Counted from the stretch's first letter, positions 8,123-24,804 are shown. The stretch: 64,000 nt of DNA from Mycolicibacterium hassiacum DSM 44199 (GCF_900603025.1 NZ_LR026975.1:2852001-2916000), one strand, 5' to 3'. Notes: generated by a model from the letters alone, not told the origin. Numbers and translations are program-made.

Positions 8123-9607
8123 GTGAGGGTGCACGACGACTTCGACCGCTGCTACCGGGCCGTCCAGTCGAAGGACGCCCGGTTCGACGGCTGGTTCGTC
8201 ACCGCGGTGTTGAGCACCGGCATCTACTGTCGGCCGAGTTGTCCGGCCCGGACGCCGCATGCCCGTAACATCCGCTTCTACCCCACCGCCGCGGCCGCGC
8301 AGCAAGCCGGGTTCCGCGCCTGCAAACGCTGCCGGCCGGACGCCTCGCCGGGCTCGCCGGAGTGGAACGTGCGCGGGGACGTGGTGGCCCGGGCGATGCG
8401 GCTGATCGCCGACGGGGTGGTGGACCGGGACGGGGTCGGCGGGCTCGCCGCTCGGCTGGGCTACTCGACCCGCCACCTCGAACGGCTACTACAGGCCGAG
8501 GTGGGCGCCGGCCCCCTCGCGCTGGCCCGCGCAGAGCGGGCCCAGACCGCCCGGGTGTTGATCGAGACAACCGAACTGCCGTTCAGTGACGTGGCCTTCG
8601 CGGCGGGTTTCGCGAGCATCCGCCAGTTCAACGACACCGTGCGGGCGGTCTGCGCCACGACTCCGACCGAGTTGCGGCGGCGGGCCCGGGCGCGATACGG
8701 GCCGGCCGGCGGCACCGGGGCGTTGTCGCTGCGACTGCCGGTCCGCACGCCGTTCGCTTACGAAGGGGTGTTCGGGCACCTCGCGGCGTGCGCGGTGCCG
8801 GGACTGGAGGAGGTTCGCGACGGAGCCTATCGGCGCACGCTACGGCTGCCGCGTGGCGGCGGGATCGTTGCACTGACCCCGCGACCGGACCACGTCCGCT
8901 GCCAGATCGTGTTGGACGATTTCCGTGATCTCGCTACCGCGATCGCCCGGTGCCGGCGTCTGCTCGACCTCGACGCCGACCCCGCTGCGGTGGTCGAGGC
9001 GCTCGGCGCCGACGAGGACCTGCGCGCAGTGGTGGCAAAGGCGCCGGGCCAACGCATCCCGCGCACGGTCGACGAACCCGAGCTGGCGGTGCGTGTCGTT
9101 CTGGCTCAACAGGTTTCGGTGAAGGCGGCTGCCACGCACACGGCCCGGCTGGTGGCGGCGCACGGGCGGCGGATCGAGGATGCCGGTGGCGGGTTGACGC
9201 ATGTGTTCCCGTCGATCGAGCAGCTGGCCGCGTCCGATTTCGGTGAACTGGCGATCCCGGCGGCACGCCGCCGGACCCTGGCTGCGCTGACCGCAGCGCT
9301 GGCCGAGGGCGAGGTGGTGCTCGACACCGGCTGCGACTGGAACCGTGTTCGCGAGCAGCTGTGCGCGCTGCCGGGGATCGGCCCGTGGACCGCGGAGGTC
9401 ATCGCGATGCGCGGTCTCGGCGACCCCGACGCGTTCCCGGTGGCCGACCTCGGGCTGCGGGTGGCGGCCGGCCAGCTGGGCCTGCCCGCCGATCCGCGTC
9501 GGCTCGCCGAGCACAGCCGGCGGTGGCGGCCGTGGCGCTCCTATGCCACCCAGTACCTGTGGTCGACGCTCGACCACGCGGTCAACCGCTGGCCGCCCGC
9601 GGCGTGA
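8123..9607 (+). CDS. alkA: Ada-AlkA fusion: methylation sensor/regulator with DNA-3-methyladenine glycosylase
   Basis: This 494-residue protein corresponds to Rv1317c. The N-terminal Ada zinc/methyl-acceptor domain (about 1-80) has GIYCRPSCPAR and FRACKRCRPDA supplying the cysteines. An AraC-type helix-turn-helix follows (about 90-180), then AlkA_N, then the HhH-GPD glycosylase domain (about 300-490) with LPGIGPWTAEVIAMRGLGD and the catalytic Asp in PVADLGL. It combines sensing of methylphosphotriesters, transcriptional activation and excision of alkylated bases. GTG 8123 is used, but GTG 8129 (VHDDFDRCY) matches my memory of the M. tuberculosis start better. ogt lies downstream on the same strand. 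Confidence 0.93.
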   Translation: MRVHDDFDRCYRAVQSKDARFDGWFVTAVLSTGIYCRPSCPARTPHARNIRFYPTAAAAQQAGFRACKRCRPDASPGSPEWNVRGDVVARAMRLIADGVVDRDGVGGLAARLGYSTRHLERLLQAEVGAGPLALARAERAQTARVLIETTELPFSDVAFAAGFASIRQFNDTVRAVCATTPTELRRRARARYGPAGGTGALSLRLPVRTPFAYEGVFGHLAACAVPGLEEVRDGAYRRTLRLPRGGGIVALTPRPDHVRCQIVLDDFRDLATAIARCRRLLDLDADPAAVVEALGADEDLRAVVAKAPGQRIPRTVDEPELAVRVVLAQQVSVKAAATHTARLVAAHGRRIEDAGGGLTHVFPSIEQLAASDFGELAIPAARRRTLAALTAALAEGEVVLDTGCDWNRVREQLCALPGIGPWTAEVIAMRGLGDPDAFPVADLGLRVAAGQLGLPADPRRLAEHSRRWRPWRSYATQYLWSTLDHAVNRWPPAA

Positions 9608-9629
9608 CGCCTCTGCCGCATGCCGGATC

Positions 9630-10133
9630 TCAGCGCGGCCGGTAACCGGATTCGGCCGGCAGCGGCGGCGGCAACGGGGTGGTCGGGCTCGCCGATGTGG
9701 TCGGCGCAGCGGTCGCCGACTCCGTCGAGCCCGGGCGGTGCACATCGAGCATCTTCTCGGTGCGAAGCACCCGGCCACCCGCTTCGATCAGCAGCGCGTC
9801 CTGGTCCACGGTGTAGGTGACGCCGTCGTGCTTGGCGACGAACGTGCCGTCACCGGCACGGGTCGCCGTGACGATCAGCCGGGCGCCGTCGCGGATCCGA
9901 ACGCCGCGGTACTCGAGGCCGCCTCGGGGCGTCTCGCAGACCGCCACCCGTGAGTTCGCCGTGCTGCCGAACAGCACCGGCTTGTTCGGCGCCGCGCACC
10001 GCGCGGTCGAATCGACATACCCCCGGTCGTCGCTGGTCGGCGCCGCCTGCACCGTGGGCGCGGCCAGCAACAGTCCCGCCGCGGCCTCGGCGATCAGCAC
10101 GACCAGCCCGATTTCCCGCATGCGAGTGCCCAC
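9630..10133 (-). CDS. Small secreted mycobacterial protein of unknown function
   Basis: The protein is about 167 residues. An N-terminal signal peptide (MREIGLVVLIAEAAAGLLLA) ends near TVQA-AP, a likely signal peptidase I site. The mature part has two cysteines (STARCAAPN, RVAVCETPRGG) that could form a disulfide. It includes the motif VAVCETPRGGLEYRGVR and an Ala/Pro/Thr-rich tail. I recall similar short domains in other mycobacterial exported proteins, but no function. GTG at 10133 and ATG at 10121 are both plausible starts. It converges on alkA and sits between alkA and ogt, which are adjacent in M. tuberculosis. Confidence 0.7.
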   Translation of the reverse strand: MGTRMREIGLVVLIAEAAAGLLLAAPTVQAAPTSDDRGYVDSTARCAAPNKPVLFGSTANSRVAVCETPRGGLEYRGVRIRDGARLIVTATRAGDGTFVAKHDGVTYTVDQDALLIEAGGRVLRTEKMLDVHRPGSTESATAAPTTSASPTTPLPPPLPAESGYRPR

Positions 10134-10376
10134 GTGTCCACGACACCACCATCCGGCGGCTGCCGCGAGGCCTGCGAAAAAGAATTGACGAATTCGTTAG
10201 CTACGCGCAATGCGGCGGCAGGCAGGCAGGCGGACCTCCGGGGGGGCACCGTGCTGTCGGTTTTCCGCCAGCACGGCTGCCGTCGCCGTGCCATCGTGGA
10301 CGGAGTACAGATCTCGCGGCGCCCGCCGCGGACCGGTCGATTGGACTGAAGTCGCCGAGGGAGAGAGCCAAAGACT

Positions 10377-10880
10377 ATGGACGTCTTGAAGTTTCGGGTG
10401 ATCGACAGCCCGATCGGCCCGCTCACGCTGGCCGGCGTCGATGGCCGGTTGCGTCACCTGCGCATGGTCGATCAGACCCATGAACCCAGCCGGGAGCACT
10501 GGCAACCCGACGACACCGTGTTCCCCGATGTGGTCGACCAACTCGATGCGTACTTCGCCGGCGATCTCAAGGAGTTCGACGTCGCCCTGGATCTGGTCGG
10601 CACCGCGTTCCAGCGCAAGGTATGGGCGGCGCTGCTGACAATCCCCTATGGGGAAACCCGGTCGTACGGAGAGATCGCCCGCCAGATCGGTTCCCCGGGG
10701 GCGTCGCGGGCCGTCGGATTGGCCAACGGCCACAACCCGGTCGCGATCATCGTGCCGTGCCACCGGGTGATCGGGGCGAACGGCGGCCTCACCGGATACG
10801 GTGGGGGCCTCGAACGCAAGCGCATGCTCCTCGACATGGAGAAGGGCCGAATCGCCCCTGCGGCCACGCTTTTCGACTGA
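10377..10880 (+). CDS. ogt: Methylated-DNA-protein cysteine methyltransferase
   Basis: The 167-residue protein carries the active-site motif IIVPCHRVIGANG with the acceptor Cys, the helix-turn-helix with its arginine finger in GSPGASRAVGLANGHNP, and PYGETRSYGEIA. It removes O6-alkyl groups from guanine in a suicidal transfer. The length matches Ogt of mycobacteria. It lies next to the rrn operon and downstream of the Ada-AlkA gene, so it may belong to the adaptive response to alkylation. Confidence 0.95.
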   Translation: MDVLKFRVIDSPIGPLTLAGVDGRLRHLRMVDQTHEPSREHWQPDDTVFPDVVDQLDAYFAGDLKEFDVALDLVGTAFQRKVWAALLTIPYGETRSYGEIARQIGSPGASRAVGLANGHNPVAIIVPCHRVIGANGGLTGYGGGLERKRMLLDMEKGRIAPAATLFD

Positions 10881-11018
10881 TTATCGGGCGGGGCCGGACG
10901 TTCTTTCGAACCTGTCATGGTGCAGCGAAAGTACGGGTGAAGGCCGGCCCTGTTGCAGTCTCGGTGAAGGCAGGCAGAACGGGCCCGAGAAATAGCCCCG
11001 AGAAATGGCGCAGAAACG

Positions 11019-11046
11019 CCTGTGGCCCCCGGTTGGGGGCCACAGG
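11019..11046 (-). terminator. rrn operon transcription terminator
   Basis: CCTGTGGCCCCC at 11019-11030 pairs perfectly with GGGGGCCACAGG at 11035-11046 around the loop GGTT. This gives a 12-bp GC-rich stem just after the 5S gene. The following U-tract on the minus strand is weak, as is common in mycobacteria. Confidence 0.85.
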
Positions 11047-11056
11047 TGGTGTGTGT

Positions 11057-11172
11057 GTTCGGCGGTGTCCTACTTTTCCACCCGTTGTGGGCAGTATCAT
11101 CGGCGCTGGCAGGCTTAGCTTCCGGGTTCGGGATGGGACCGGGCGTTTCCCTGCCGCTATTGACCACCGTAA
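11057..11172 (-). rRNA. rrf: 5S ribosomal RNA
   Basis: The reverse strand reads TTACGGTGGTCAATAGCGGC and ends GGACACCGCCGAAC, with the conserved internal CCCATCCCGAACCCGGAAG. This is the actinobacterial 5S sequence, about 116 nt. Ends are estimated to within a few bases. Confidence 0.93.
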
Positions 11173-11277
11173 CTCTATGTGATTCTTGCATGCCCCGGTT
11201 TTGTTTTGGTGGTGGGGTGGGGTTTGGTTGTGGATGGGTGTGGTTGCGAGCACACACACGGTTGGTGTGGTTGGTGT

Positions 11278-16267
<4,990 letters not shown>

Positions 16268-16358
16268 CACGTCCAGAAAATCACTGGCAAAAACAACACC
16301 ACACCCGCCAAACGGGAAAACACGGGCATGGCAAAAAACCAAACAACAAACAAAAACC

Positions 16359-16388
16359 ACCAAACACACTATTGAGTTCTCAAACAAC
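16359..16388 (-). promoter_or_regulatory. boxA antitermination element of the rrn leader
   Basis: The minus strand reads TGTTTGAGAACTCAATAGTG, the boxA-containing sequence conserved in mycobacterial rrn leaders. It recruits NusB/NusE antitermination factors so that RNA polymerase resists Rho while transcribing untranslated rRNA. Confidence 0.85.
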
Positions 16389-16414
16389 ACACCCGCTGTC
16401 CGGGCAGCCCTGCC

Positions 16415-16444
16415 AGTGTAGAGCACGCTGGTCAGGGGCGTCAA
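16415..16444 (-). promoter_or_regulatory. rrn promoter (PCL1-like)
   Basis: On the minus strand TTGACG (16439-16444) is followed by an 18-bp spacer and TACACT (16415-16420), then TGGCAGGG. Spacing and downstream sequence match the conserved mycobacterial rrn promoter just upstream of boxA. Transcription should start near 16408. Confidence 0.85.
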
Positions 16445-16493
16445 ACCACCGTCGCCATTCCTTTGTTTCGGCCTGGCGCCGTTGGCATCTCAA

Positions 16494-16522
16494 ATAATAC
16501 GCACGTCGCCGCGAAGCTCCAA
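16494..16522 (-). promoter_or_regulatory. Upstream rrn promoter (P1-like)
   Basis: TTGGAG (16517-16522) and TATTAT (16494-16499) on the minus strand are separated by 17 bp. This is a second sigma-A-like promoter between murA and the PCL1-like promoter. Multiple tandem promoters upstream of rrnA are known in rapid growers. Confidence 0.55.
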
Positions 16523-16524
16523 AT

Positions 16525-16542
16525 CGCCCCCCTTACGGGGCG
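16525..16542 (-). terminator. Short hairpin after murA
   Basis: CGCCCC (16525-16530) and GGGGCG (16537-16542) form a 6-bp stem with a 6-nt loop, starting 14 bp beyond the murA stop. It overlaps the region just upstream of the P1-like promoter. It may partly separate murA transcription from rrn, but there is no good U-tract. Confidence 0.4.
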
Positions 16543-16556
16543 GAGCGGGCGGTGTG

Positions 16557-17810
16557 CTATGAGACCCGCTCCACCTCCGCGCCCAGGCTGACGAGGTTCT
16601 CCACGAAGTTCGGATACCCGCGGTCGATGTGGAACACGTCGTGGACCTCGGTCTCCCCGTCAGCAACCAGGCCGGCCAGCACCAATCCGGCCCCGGCCCG
16701 GATATCGGTCGCCCAGACGGGCGCACTGGACAGCTGAGGCAGGCCGCGCACCACCGCGTGGTGGCCGTCGGTCCGCGCGTCGGCCCCCAGCCGCACCATC
16801 TCCTCGACGAACCGGAACCGCGCCTCGAACACGTTCTCGGTGATCATCGAGGTGCCGTCGGCGATCGATGCCAGGGCGATGGCCATCGGCTGCAGGTCGG
16901 TCGGGAAACCCGGATACGGCAGCGTCGCCACGTTGACCGCCTTGGGCCGCTCGTACTGCACCACCCGGAAGCCGTTGTCGTGCTGGGTGACGGTGGCGCC
17001 GGCATCGTGCAGCTTGTGCAGCACCACCTGCATGTGCTGCGGGTCCACCCCGGTCACCGAGATGTCACCGCGGGTCATCGCCGCGGCGATCCCCCAGGTC
17101 GCGGCCACGATGCGGTCCCCGATGACCCGGTGCTCGGTCGGATAGAGCCGATCGACCCCGCGGATCGTCATCGTCGAGGTGCCCGCTCCCGAGATCTGGG
17201 CACCCATCTCGTTGAGCATCGTGCACAGGTCGACGACGTCGGGCTCGCGGGCGGCGTTGTGAATGACCGTCGTCCCCTCCGCCAACACGGCCGCCATCAG
17301 GATGTTCTCCGTGGCGCCGACCGACGGGAACTCGAGCTGGATCTCCGCGCCACGCAGGTGGTCGGCCTCGGCGACCACACAGCCGTGCTCGATGTTGCAG
17401 CGCGCGCCGAGCTGCCGCAGACCGGCCTGATGCATGTCCAGCGGGCGGGAACCGATCGCGTCGCCGCCGGGCAGTGCCACCCGGGCCCGCTTGCACCGCC
17501 CGACCAGCGGACCGAGCACGCACACCGACGCGCGGAACTGGCGGACCGCGGCGAAGTCGGCGTCGTACTTGGGTTCGTCCGGCGAGGTGATGCGCACCAC
17601 GTCGCCGTCCAACTCGACCGTGGCGCCCAGCCCGCGCAACACCTCGGCCATCAGGGGGACGTCGAGGATGTCCGGGCAGTTGGAGATGACGCTGGTGCCC
17701 TCGGCCAGGAGCGCGGCCGCCATCAGTTTGAGCACGCTGTTCTTCGCTCCCCCGACGACCACTTCGCCCGATAACCGGTTGCCACCGGTCACCATGAAAC
17801 GCTCGCTCAC
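16557..17810 (-). CDS. murA: UDP-N-acetylglucosamine 1-carboxyvinyltransferase MurA
   Basis: This 417-residue enzyme of peptidoglycan synthesis transfers enolpyruvate from PEP to UDP-GlcNAc. It begins [21 protein letters not shown] from GTG 17810, matching the mycobacterial start and length. The catalytic loop reads [17 protein letters not shown], with Asp where most bacteria have Cys. This is the mycobacterial form that makes the enzyme insensitive to fosfomycin. It lies directly upstream of the rrn promoters, the gene order that defines rrnA. Confidence 0.97.
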   Translation of the reverse strand: MSERFMVTGGNRLSGEVVVGGAKNSVLKLMAAALLAEGTSVISNCPDILDVPLMAEVLRGLGATVELDGDVVRITSPDEPKYDADFAAVRQFRASVCVLGPLVGRCKRARVALPGGDAIGSRPLDMHQAGLRQLGARCNIEHGCVVAEADHLRGAEIQLEFPSVGATENILMAAVLAEGTTVIHNAAREPDVVDLCTMLNEMGAQISGAGTSTMTIRGVDRLYPTEHRVIGDRIVAATWGIAAAMTRGDISVTGVDPQHMQVVLHKLHDAGATVTQHDNGFRVVQYERPKAVNVATLPYPGFPTDLQPMAIALASIADGTSMITENVFEARFRFVEEMVRLGADARTDGHHAVVRGLPQLSSAPVWATDIRAGAGLVLAGLVADGETEVHDVFHIDRGYPNFVENLVSLGAEVERVS

Positions 17811-17895
17811 GCCGGTAAGTCTAGATTGCGTCGGAATCGGCGGGCCGTTTCCGCACCATGCTTCAGCGCCGTTCGCGCTGGAGTACCGTTTGGGC

Positions 17896-18474
17896 ATGGC
17901 AGTCCATCTGACCCGGATCTACACCCGCACGGGTGACGACGGGACCACCGGGCTCAGCGACTTCTCCCGGGTGCCGAAGACCGATCTGCGACTGGTGGCC
18001 TACGCCGACTGTGACGAGACCAACGCCGCGATCGGGGTCGCGATCGCGCTGGGCAACCCGGATGAGCGGATCCGCAATGTGCTCAGGCACATACAGAACG
18101 ACCTCTTCGACGCCGGCGCCGACCTGTCCACCCCGGTGGTGGAGAACCCCGAACACCCGCCGCTGCGCATCACCCAGGACTACATCGACCGGCTCGAATC
18201 CTGGTGCGACGAGTTCAACGAGGGCCTGCCTGCGCTGAACTCGTTTGTGCTGCCGGGCGGTACGCCGCTGTCGGCGCTGTTGCACACCGCGCGCACTGTG
18301 GCGCGCCGTGCGGAGCGCTCCGCGTGGGCAGCCGTTGCCGCGCACGGGGACTCGGTCAGCGTGCTGCCGGCCAAGTACCTCAACCGGCTGTCGGATCTGT
18401 TGTTCATCCTGTCGCGCGTGGCCAACCCCGACGGGGATGTGCTCTGGCAGCCGGGCGGTCCGGCGCGGGACTGA
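17896..18474 (+). CDS. Cob(I)alamin adenosyltransferase, PduO type
   Basis: The 192-residue protein has the PduO-type N-terminal ATP-binding motif [16 protein letters not shown] and the conserved [20 protein letters not shown] and RRAER segments. It transfers the adenosyl group of ATP to reduced cobalamin to make coenzyme B12. It is the homologue of Rv1314c. It is divergent from murA and converges on the DUF2550 gene. Confidence 0.93.
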   Translation: MAVHLTRIYTRTGDDGTTGLSDFSRVPKTDLRLVAYADCDETNAAIGVAIALGNPDERIRNVLRHIQNDLFDAGADLSTPVVENPEHPPLRITQDYIDRLESWCDEFNEGLPALNSFVLPGGTPLSALLHTARTVARRAERSAWAAVAAHGDSVSVLPAKYLNRLSDLLFILSRVANPDGDVLWQPGGPARD

Positions 18475-18486
18475 CCGGGAGTCCGC

Positions 18487-18933
18487 TCAGCGGGTGCGGC
18501 GCCGCACCCGCGGGGACGGGCGCGACTCCAGCCACGACAGGAATGCCGTCAGCGCACCACGATCCAGCGCCACCTCGTAGCCCCGGCCGCGGTCCGGGCC
18601 GGTGTCGCGCAATTCGAGGATGACGATCTCGTCGGTCATGATGTCGAATTCGTCACCACGCGGTTTGCGACGGTCGACGATCTCCAGCCCGCGCCGGGAC
18701 AGGGTGCGGTCGGGCCACCACCGGATGCTGGACAACCGGTAGAACTGAGCCTCGCCGCCGCGGTACCGAATCACGCCGTGCCGCCAGCCCTGACCGCCGA
18801 CGGCCGGGATGTCACGCATGATCGCCGCCGTGCCACCGACCTGGCGCAGCTTGTACAGCCGGTAGCACATCATGACGACGACGAACAGGAGCACGCCGAT
18901 CAACGCGACCATGATGATCATGGGCACGCTCAC
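18487..18933 (-). CDS. DUF2550 single-pass membrane protein
   Basis: The 148-residue protein has one N-terminal membrane helix (MIIMVALIGVLLFVVVMMCY) and a conserved soluble domain containing MRDIPAVGGQGWRHGVIRYR and DEFDIMTDEIVILEL. It is the homologue of Rv1312, which follows atpC in all mycobacteria I recall. GTG 18933 gives VSVPMIIM, matching that family better than longer starts. It lies 13 bp after atpC and is probably the last gene of the atp operon. Its function is unknown. Confidence 0.88.
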   Translation of the reverse strand: MSVPMIIMVALIGVLLFVVVMMCYRLYKLRQVGGTAAIMRDIPAVGGQGWRHGVIRYRGGEAQFYRLSSIRWWPDRTLSRRGLEIVDRRKPRGDEFDIMTDEIVILELRDTGPDRGRGYEVALDRGALTAFLSWLESRPSPRVRRRTR

Positions 18934-18946
18934 CGGCGGCCCCCCG

Positions 18947-19312
18947 CTAATCGATTCGGCCCAAGGCGCGAAGCCGGGCCCTACCCCGCGCTGCGATCCG
19001 GGGGTCATCGGACTCGGCGTCGCGCTCCGCAGCGGCTTCGTCGATCTCCGAGGCGAACTCGGCACTCTCGGCCAGTACGCTCACGCCCTGCTCGGTGACC
19101 GACAGGAACCCGCCGTCCACCGCGATGCGAAGATCGTCCTCGCCTTCGCGCTCGACCCGCACCATGGCGTCATCGACGAGCTGGGCGACCAGCGGGATGT
19201 GGTTGGGCAGGATACCGATCTCGCCCGCAGTGGTGCGGGTGAACACGAACGTGCCCTTGCCCGACCAGATCTTGCGGTCGACCGCGACGATGTCGATGTT
19301 CAATTCCGCCAT
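18947..19312 (-). CDS. atpC: ATP synthase epsilon subunit
   Basis: The 121-residue epsilon subunit starts [36 protein letters not shown] lies in the N-terminal beta barrel, and a short C-terminal helix follows. It couples rotation between the gamma subunit and the c ring. The shortened C-terminal helix is typical of mycobacteria. It is the last structural gene of the operon. Confidence 0.96.
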   Translation of the reverse strand: MAELNIDIVAVDRKIWSGKGTFVFTRTTAGEIGILPNHIPLVAQLVDDAMVRVEREGEDDLRIAVDGGFLSVTEQGVSVLAESAEFASEIDEAAAERDAESDDPRIAARGRARLRALGRID

Positions 19313-19356
19313 GTCACAACACCTTCCGGTGGTGGCAGGAAGCAGCAGTCACGCCA

Positions 19357-20826
<1,470 letters not shown>

Positions 20827-20830
20827 CTAC

Positions 20831-21757
20831 TTAACGACTGGCGTCGGCCAGCGCGTTGGCGCCACCGACGATCTCGCTGATTTCCTGGGTGATCTGGGCC
20901 TGCCGCTCCCGGTTGGCCATCAGTGTGAGCGTCTTGATGAGATCGTCGGCGTTGTCGGTGGCCGATTTCATCGCGCGCTGCCGGGAGGCGAGCTCCGAGG
21001 CGGCCGACTCCAGCAGCGACGCGTAGATCCGGGTCGCCACGTACCGCGGCAGCAGCGCGTCGAACAGCGTCGTCGCGTCGGGTTCGAAGGAGTACAGCGT
21101 GCGCGGGCCGGTCTCCTCCTCGCCGACGTACTCCACCACCATCGGGGCAACCCGGTGCGCCACCGGCGTCTGCGACATCATCGACTTGAACTCGGTGTAG
21201 ACGATGTGCAGCTCGTCGACACCCAGGATCCCGTCCGGCCCCGGATCGTCACCGGTATCGTCCGCCCCCGACATGAACGCCTCGACCAGGGTGTCGGCGA
21301 TCTCCTGCGCGTTCTCGTAGCTCGGCTGCTCGGAGAACCCGCCCCACGAGTGGGTGATGTTCCAGTTGCGGAAGGTGTAGTAGTTCAGGCCCTTCCGGCC
21401 GACCACGTACAGGATCGGCGTCTTGCCCTCCTCGCGCAGCAGCGCGAACAGCTCCTCGGCACGCCGCAGCACGTTGGCGTTGTAGCCGCCGCACAGACCA
21501 CGGTCGGAGGTCACCACCAGCACCCCGGCGCGCTTCGGGTTCTCGCGCTCCACCAGCAGCGGATGGTCGAGGGCGGCCTCCGCGGCCAAAGTGGTGAGCA
21601 TCGACGTGATTTCGGAGGCGTACGGACGCGCAGCCTCCAAGCGGGCCTGCGCCCGTCCGATGCGCGAGGTCGCGATCAGCTCCTGGGCCTTGGTGATCTT
21701 CTTGATCGACCCGGCGGAGCGGATGCGTCCGCGTAACTCGCGAAGTGTGGCCGCCAT
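20831..21757 (-). CDS. atpG: ATP synthase gamma subunit
   Basis: This 308-residue central-stalk protein starts [24 protein letters not shown] and ends with the matching C-terminal helix. Around residues 165-185 it has the acidic insertion [18 protein letters not shown], the mycobacterium-specific gamma loop reported to influence coupling. It lies 6 bp after atpA. Confidence 0.96.
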   Translation of the reverse strand: MAATLRELRGRIRSAGSIKKITKAQELIATSRIGRAQARLEAARPYASEITSMLTTLAAEAALDHPLLVERENPKRAGVLVVTSDRGLCGGYNANVLRRAEELFALLREEGKTPILYVVGRKGLNYYTFRNWNITHSWGGFSEQPSYENAQEIADTLVEAFMSGADDTGDDPGPDGILGVDELHIVYTEFKSMMSQTPVAHRVAPMVVEYVGEEETGPRTLYSFEPDATTLFDALLPRYVATRIYASLLESAASELASRQRAMKSATDNADDLIKTLTLMANRERQAQITQEISEIVGGANALADASR

Positions 21758-21763
21758 CGATAC

Positions 21764-23413
21764 CTACTTCTTCTTCGGCGGTGCCGGCTTGTGCACCTTC
21801 ACCGATTCCTTGCCGAGCTCTTCCTCGTCCAGCGCCTCGACGTGCTCGTCGGGCACCACCGAGCTGCCGTCCGAGGCCTGGAAACCGCGCTTGAACTGGT
21901 TGATGACCTCGACCAGCTTGTCCTTGGTCTCATCGCTGAGCTTGCCGGAGTCCCGGATGTCGGCCAGGATCTCGCTCGCCGAGGCCCGCACGTGATCGAG
22001 GAATTCGGCCTCGAACCGCTGCACGTCCTCGACCGGGACCGAGTCCAGGTGGCCTTCGACACCGAGGAAGATCGACACCACCTGCTCCTCGACCGGCATC
22101 GGCGCATACTGCGGCTGCTTGAGCAGCTCGACCAGCCGGGCGCCGCGGTCCAGCTGGGCCTTGGAGGCGGCGTCCAGGTCGGAGGCGAACGCGGCGAACG
22201 CCTCGAGCTCGCGGTACTGCGACAGATCCAGACGCAGCGAGCCCGCGATGTCCTTCATCGCCTTGATCTGCGCGGCACCACCCACGCGGGACACCGACAC
22301 ACCGACGTTGATGGCCGGGCGCACACCCTGGTTGAACAGGTCCGACTCCAGGAAGCACTGGCCGTCGGTGATGGAGATGACGTTGGTCGGGATGTAGGCC
22401 GAGATGTCGTTGGCCTTGGTCTCGATGATCGGCAGACCGGTCAGCGAGCCGCCACCCATGTCGTCGGACAGCTTCGCGCACCGCTCCAGCAGACGCGAGT
22501 GCAGGTAGAACACGTCACCCGGGTAGGCCTCGCGGCCCGGCGGGCGGCGCAGCAGCAGCGAGATCGCGCGGTACGCCTCGGCCTGCTTGGTCAGGTCGTC
22601 GAAGACGATCAGCACGTGCTTGCCGTCGTACATCCAGTGCTGGCCGATGGCCGATCCGGTGTACGGGGCGATCCACTTGAAGCCGGCCGAGTCCGAGGCG
22701 GTGGCCGCGACGATGGTGGTGTACTCCATCGCGCCGCCCTCTTCCAGCGCCCGGTGCACCGCGGCGACCGTGGAGCCCTTCTGGCCGATGGCGACGTAGA
22801 TGCAGCGCACCTGCTTCTTGGGGTCGCCGGTCTCCCAGTTGGCCCGCTGGTTGAGGATGGTGTCGACGCAGACCGCGGTCTTGCCGGTCTTGCGGTCGCC
22901 GATGATCAGCTGACGCTGGCCGCGACCGATCGGGGTCATCGAGTCGATGGCCTTGATACCGGTCTGCAGCGGCTCGCTCACGCTCTGCCGCTGAACCACG
23001 GACGGGGCCTGGATCTCCAGCGCGCGGCGGGTGTCGGCCTTGATGTCGCCCTTGCCGTCGATCGGCTGGCCGAGCGGGTTGACCACCCGGCCGAGGTAGG
23101 CGTCGCCGACCGGAACCGACAGCACCTCACCGGTGCGCTTGACCTGCTGGCCCTCTTCGATCTTCTCGAAGTCACCCAGGATCACCGCACCGACGCTGTG
23201 CTCGTCGAGGTTCAGCGCCACCCCGAGGATGCCGCCCGGGAACTCGAGCAGCTCCTGGGTCATGACCGAGGGCAGGCCCTCGACGTGGGCGATACCGTCA
23301 CCGGCGTCGATGACGGTACCGATCTCCTCGCGCGCGGTCTCGGCGCTGAATCCGGATACGTAGTCTTCGATCGCACCCTGGATGTCGTCAGCCGAGATAG
23401 TCAAATCTGCCAT
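21764..23413 (-). CDS. atpA: ATP synthase alpha subunit
   Basis: The 549-residue regulatory subunit has the P-loop [14 protein letters not shown] and the conserved signature [14 protein letters not shown]. Beyond the usual end it has the mycobacterial C-terminal extension (about residues 515-549, ending [11 protein letters not shown]), which is known to suppress ATP hydrolysis in mycobacterial F1. Confidence 0.98.
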   Translation of the reverse strand: MADLTISADDIQGAIEDYVSGFSAETAREEIGTVIDAGDGIAHVEGLPSVMTQELLEFPGGILGVALNLDEHSVGAVILGDFEKIEEGQQVKRTGEVLSVPVGDAYLGRVVNPLGQPIDGKGDIKADTRRALEIQAPSVVQRQSVSEPLQTGIKAIDSMTPIGRGQRQLIIGDRKTGKTAVCVDTILNQRANWETGDPKKQVRCIYVAIGQKGSTVAAVHRALEEGGAMEYTTIVAATASDSAGFKWIAPYTGSAIGQHWMYDGKHVLIVFDDLTKQAEAYRAISLLLRRPPGREAYPGDVFYLHSRLLERCAKLSDDMGGGSLTGLPIIETKANDISAYIPTNVISITDGQCFLESDLFNQGVRPAINVGVSVSRVGGAAQIKAMKDIAGSLRLDLSQYRELEAFAAFASDLDAASKAQLDRGARLVELLKQPQYAPMPVEEQVVSIFLGVEGHLDSVPVEDVQRFEAEFLDHVRASASEILADIRDSGKLSDETKDKLVEVINQFKRGFQASDGSSVVPDEHVEALDEEELGKESVKVHKPAPPKKK

Positions 23414-23461
23414 GGCTTTTCGTCTTCCTGCTCTTGCTTAAGGTCTTCGGGTCTTCAGTTG

Positions 23462-24799
23462 TCAGTCCGGCAACTTGGTCTCGGCCGCGGCCAGCTTCGA
23501 CGCCAGCGTCCCGTCGATCACCTCGTCGCCGACGGTGATGGTCAGCCCGCCCATCAGTTCGGGGTCGATCTGCAGCTGCACCGACACCGGGTGGCCGTAG
23601 ATGCGGGTCAGCACCTTGGTCAGCCGGGTGCGCTGCGCGTCGCTCAGCTCGGCGGCCGCGCCGACGTGCGCCACCACCTCGCCGCGCCGGGCCACGGCGA
23701 GCTCGGCGAGACCCAACACCGCCTCATCGGCGCGCTCACCACGCAGCAGCTCGACAGTCTGCGCCAACAGGTCGGCCGCGACTGGGTTGGTTCCCGAGGC
23801 ACGGCTCAACACGTTGCGCAGCAGCGTGACCCGGCCCTCGGCGGGCGCGGTGTGGTCGCTCAGCAGCGAGCCCAGGTGCGGGTTCGAATCCAGGACGCGG
23901 CTGAACCGGAACAGCTGCTCCTCGACCTCGGCGGCCACACCGTCGCGCTCGGCCCGCACCAGCAGCGCCAACCGCGCGATGTGCTCGATGACGTCGACGA
24001 GGTCGGAGTCGGTCGACCACCGGCCCGACGCCGCGGCCTTGAGCAGCTCGAGCGCCGGATCGCTCACCTTGCGGGCGAACAGCCGGTCGACCAGACCGGC
24101 CTTCGGCGCCGCCTCGTCGGTCGACTCGGCGAGGTGGCGGGTCAGCACCGGTTCCCGCCCGAGCAGCTTGACGACCGCGGTCAGGTCGCCGGCCAGCGTG
24201 GACAGCGCATCGGGGTTGAGACCGGCCGCGATCTGGTCGAACTTGGCGACCAGGGCGGCCAGCGAGTCACGGCTCGCCGAACGCAGCCGTGCCGACAACC
24301 GGTCCTCGACCACGACCTCCGAGGGCGCCATGGCGTCCAGTTCGTCGAGGAACCGGTCGACGGTCGCCGCCCGCTCCTGCGGGTCGGAGACCACCTCGCG
24401 GACGATCTGGCCGGCCCGGAGCACCGACTCGCGTCCGAGTTCGGCACGCAGTTGGCGGATCAGCTGGGCCCGCTGCAGCTGCACCTGTGCGGCGCCCTGC
24501 TGCTTGATCCGCTCCACCTCCGCATCGGCCTGGGCGCGGATCTGTTCGAGGATGCGCTCGGAATCGGTCTTGGCCTCTTCGATGACCTGTGCAGCCTCGG
24601 CCTTGGCCCGCTCGACCGCCTGTTGGTGCGCCGTCTGCGCCTCCTGCAGCCGCTTCTTGGCCTCGGCGCTTTCGTTGAGCTGATTGCGGACCGTCTCCTG
24701 CTGGGCCCGCATCAACGCTCGCACCGGCGGTACCACGAACCGCACGACCAGGAACGCCACGACGGCGAACCCGATGAGCTGACCGATGAAAGTCGACAC
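23462..24799 (-). CDS. atpFH: ATP synthase fused b-delta subunit
   Basis: This 445-residue fusion is specific to mycobacteria and relatives. Residues 1-165 are a b-type subunit with one N-terminal membrane helix ([19 protein letters not shown]) and a long alanine/glutamate-rich coiled coil. Residues from about 170 onward are a delta/OSCP domain ending in [20 protein letters not shown]. It links the Fo stator to the top of F1. Its start lies 5 bp after the stop of atpF. Confidence 0.95.
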   Translation of the reverse strand: MSTFIGQLIGFAVVAFLVVRFVVPPVRALMRAQQETVRNQLNESAEAKKRLQEAQTAHQQAVERAKAEAAQVIEEAKTDSERILEQIRAQADAEVERIKQQGAAQVQLQRAQLIRQLRAELGRESVLRAGQIVREVVSDPQERAATVDRFLDELDAMAPSEVVVEDRLSARLRSASRDSLAALVAKFDQIAAGLNPDALSTLAGDLTAVVKLLGREPVLTRHLAESTDEAAPKAGLVDRLFARKVSDPALELLKAAASGRWSTDSDLVDVIEHIARLALLVRAERDGVAAEVEEQLFRFSRVLDSNPHLGSLLSDHTAPAEGRVTLLRNVLSRASGTNPVAADLLAQTVELLRGERADEAVLGLAELAVARRGEVVAHVGAAAELSDAQRTRLTKVLTRIYGHPVSVQLQIDPELMGGLTITVGDEVIDGTLASKLAAAETKLPD

Positions 24800-24804
24800 T
24801 GAAC

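Noticed and set aside
21791..24802. 1003-codon open frame on the plus strand opposite atpA and atpFH
   Set aside because: It is an antisense shadow caused by high GC; the minus-strand ATP synthase genes explain this DNA fully.
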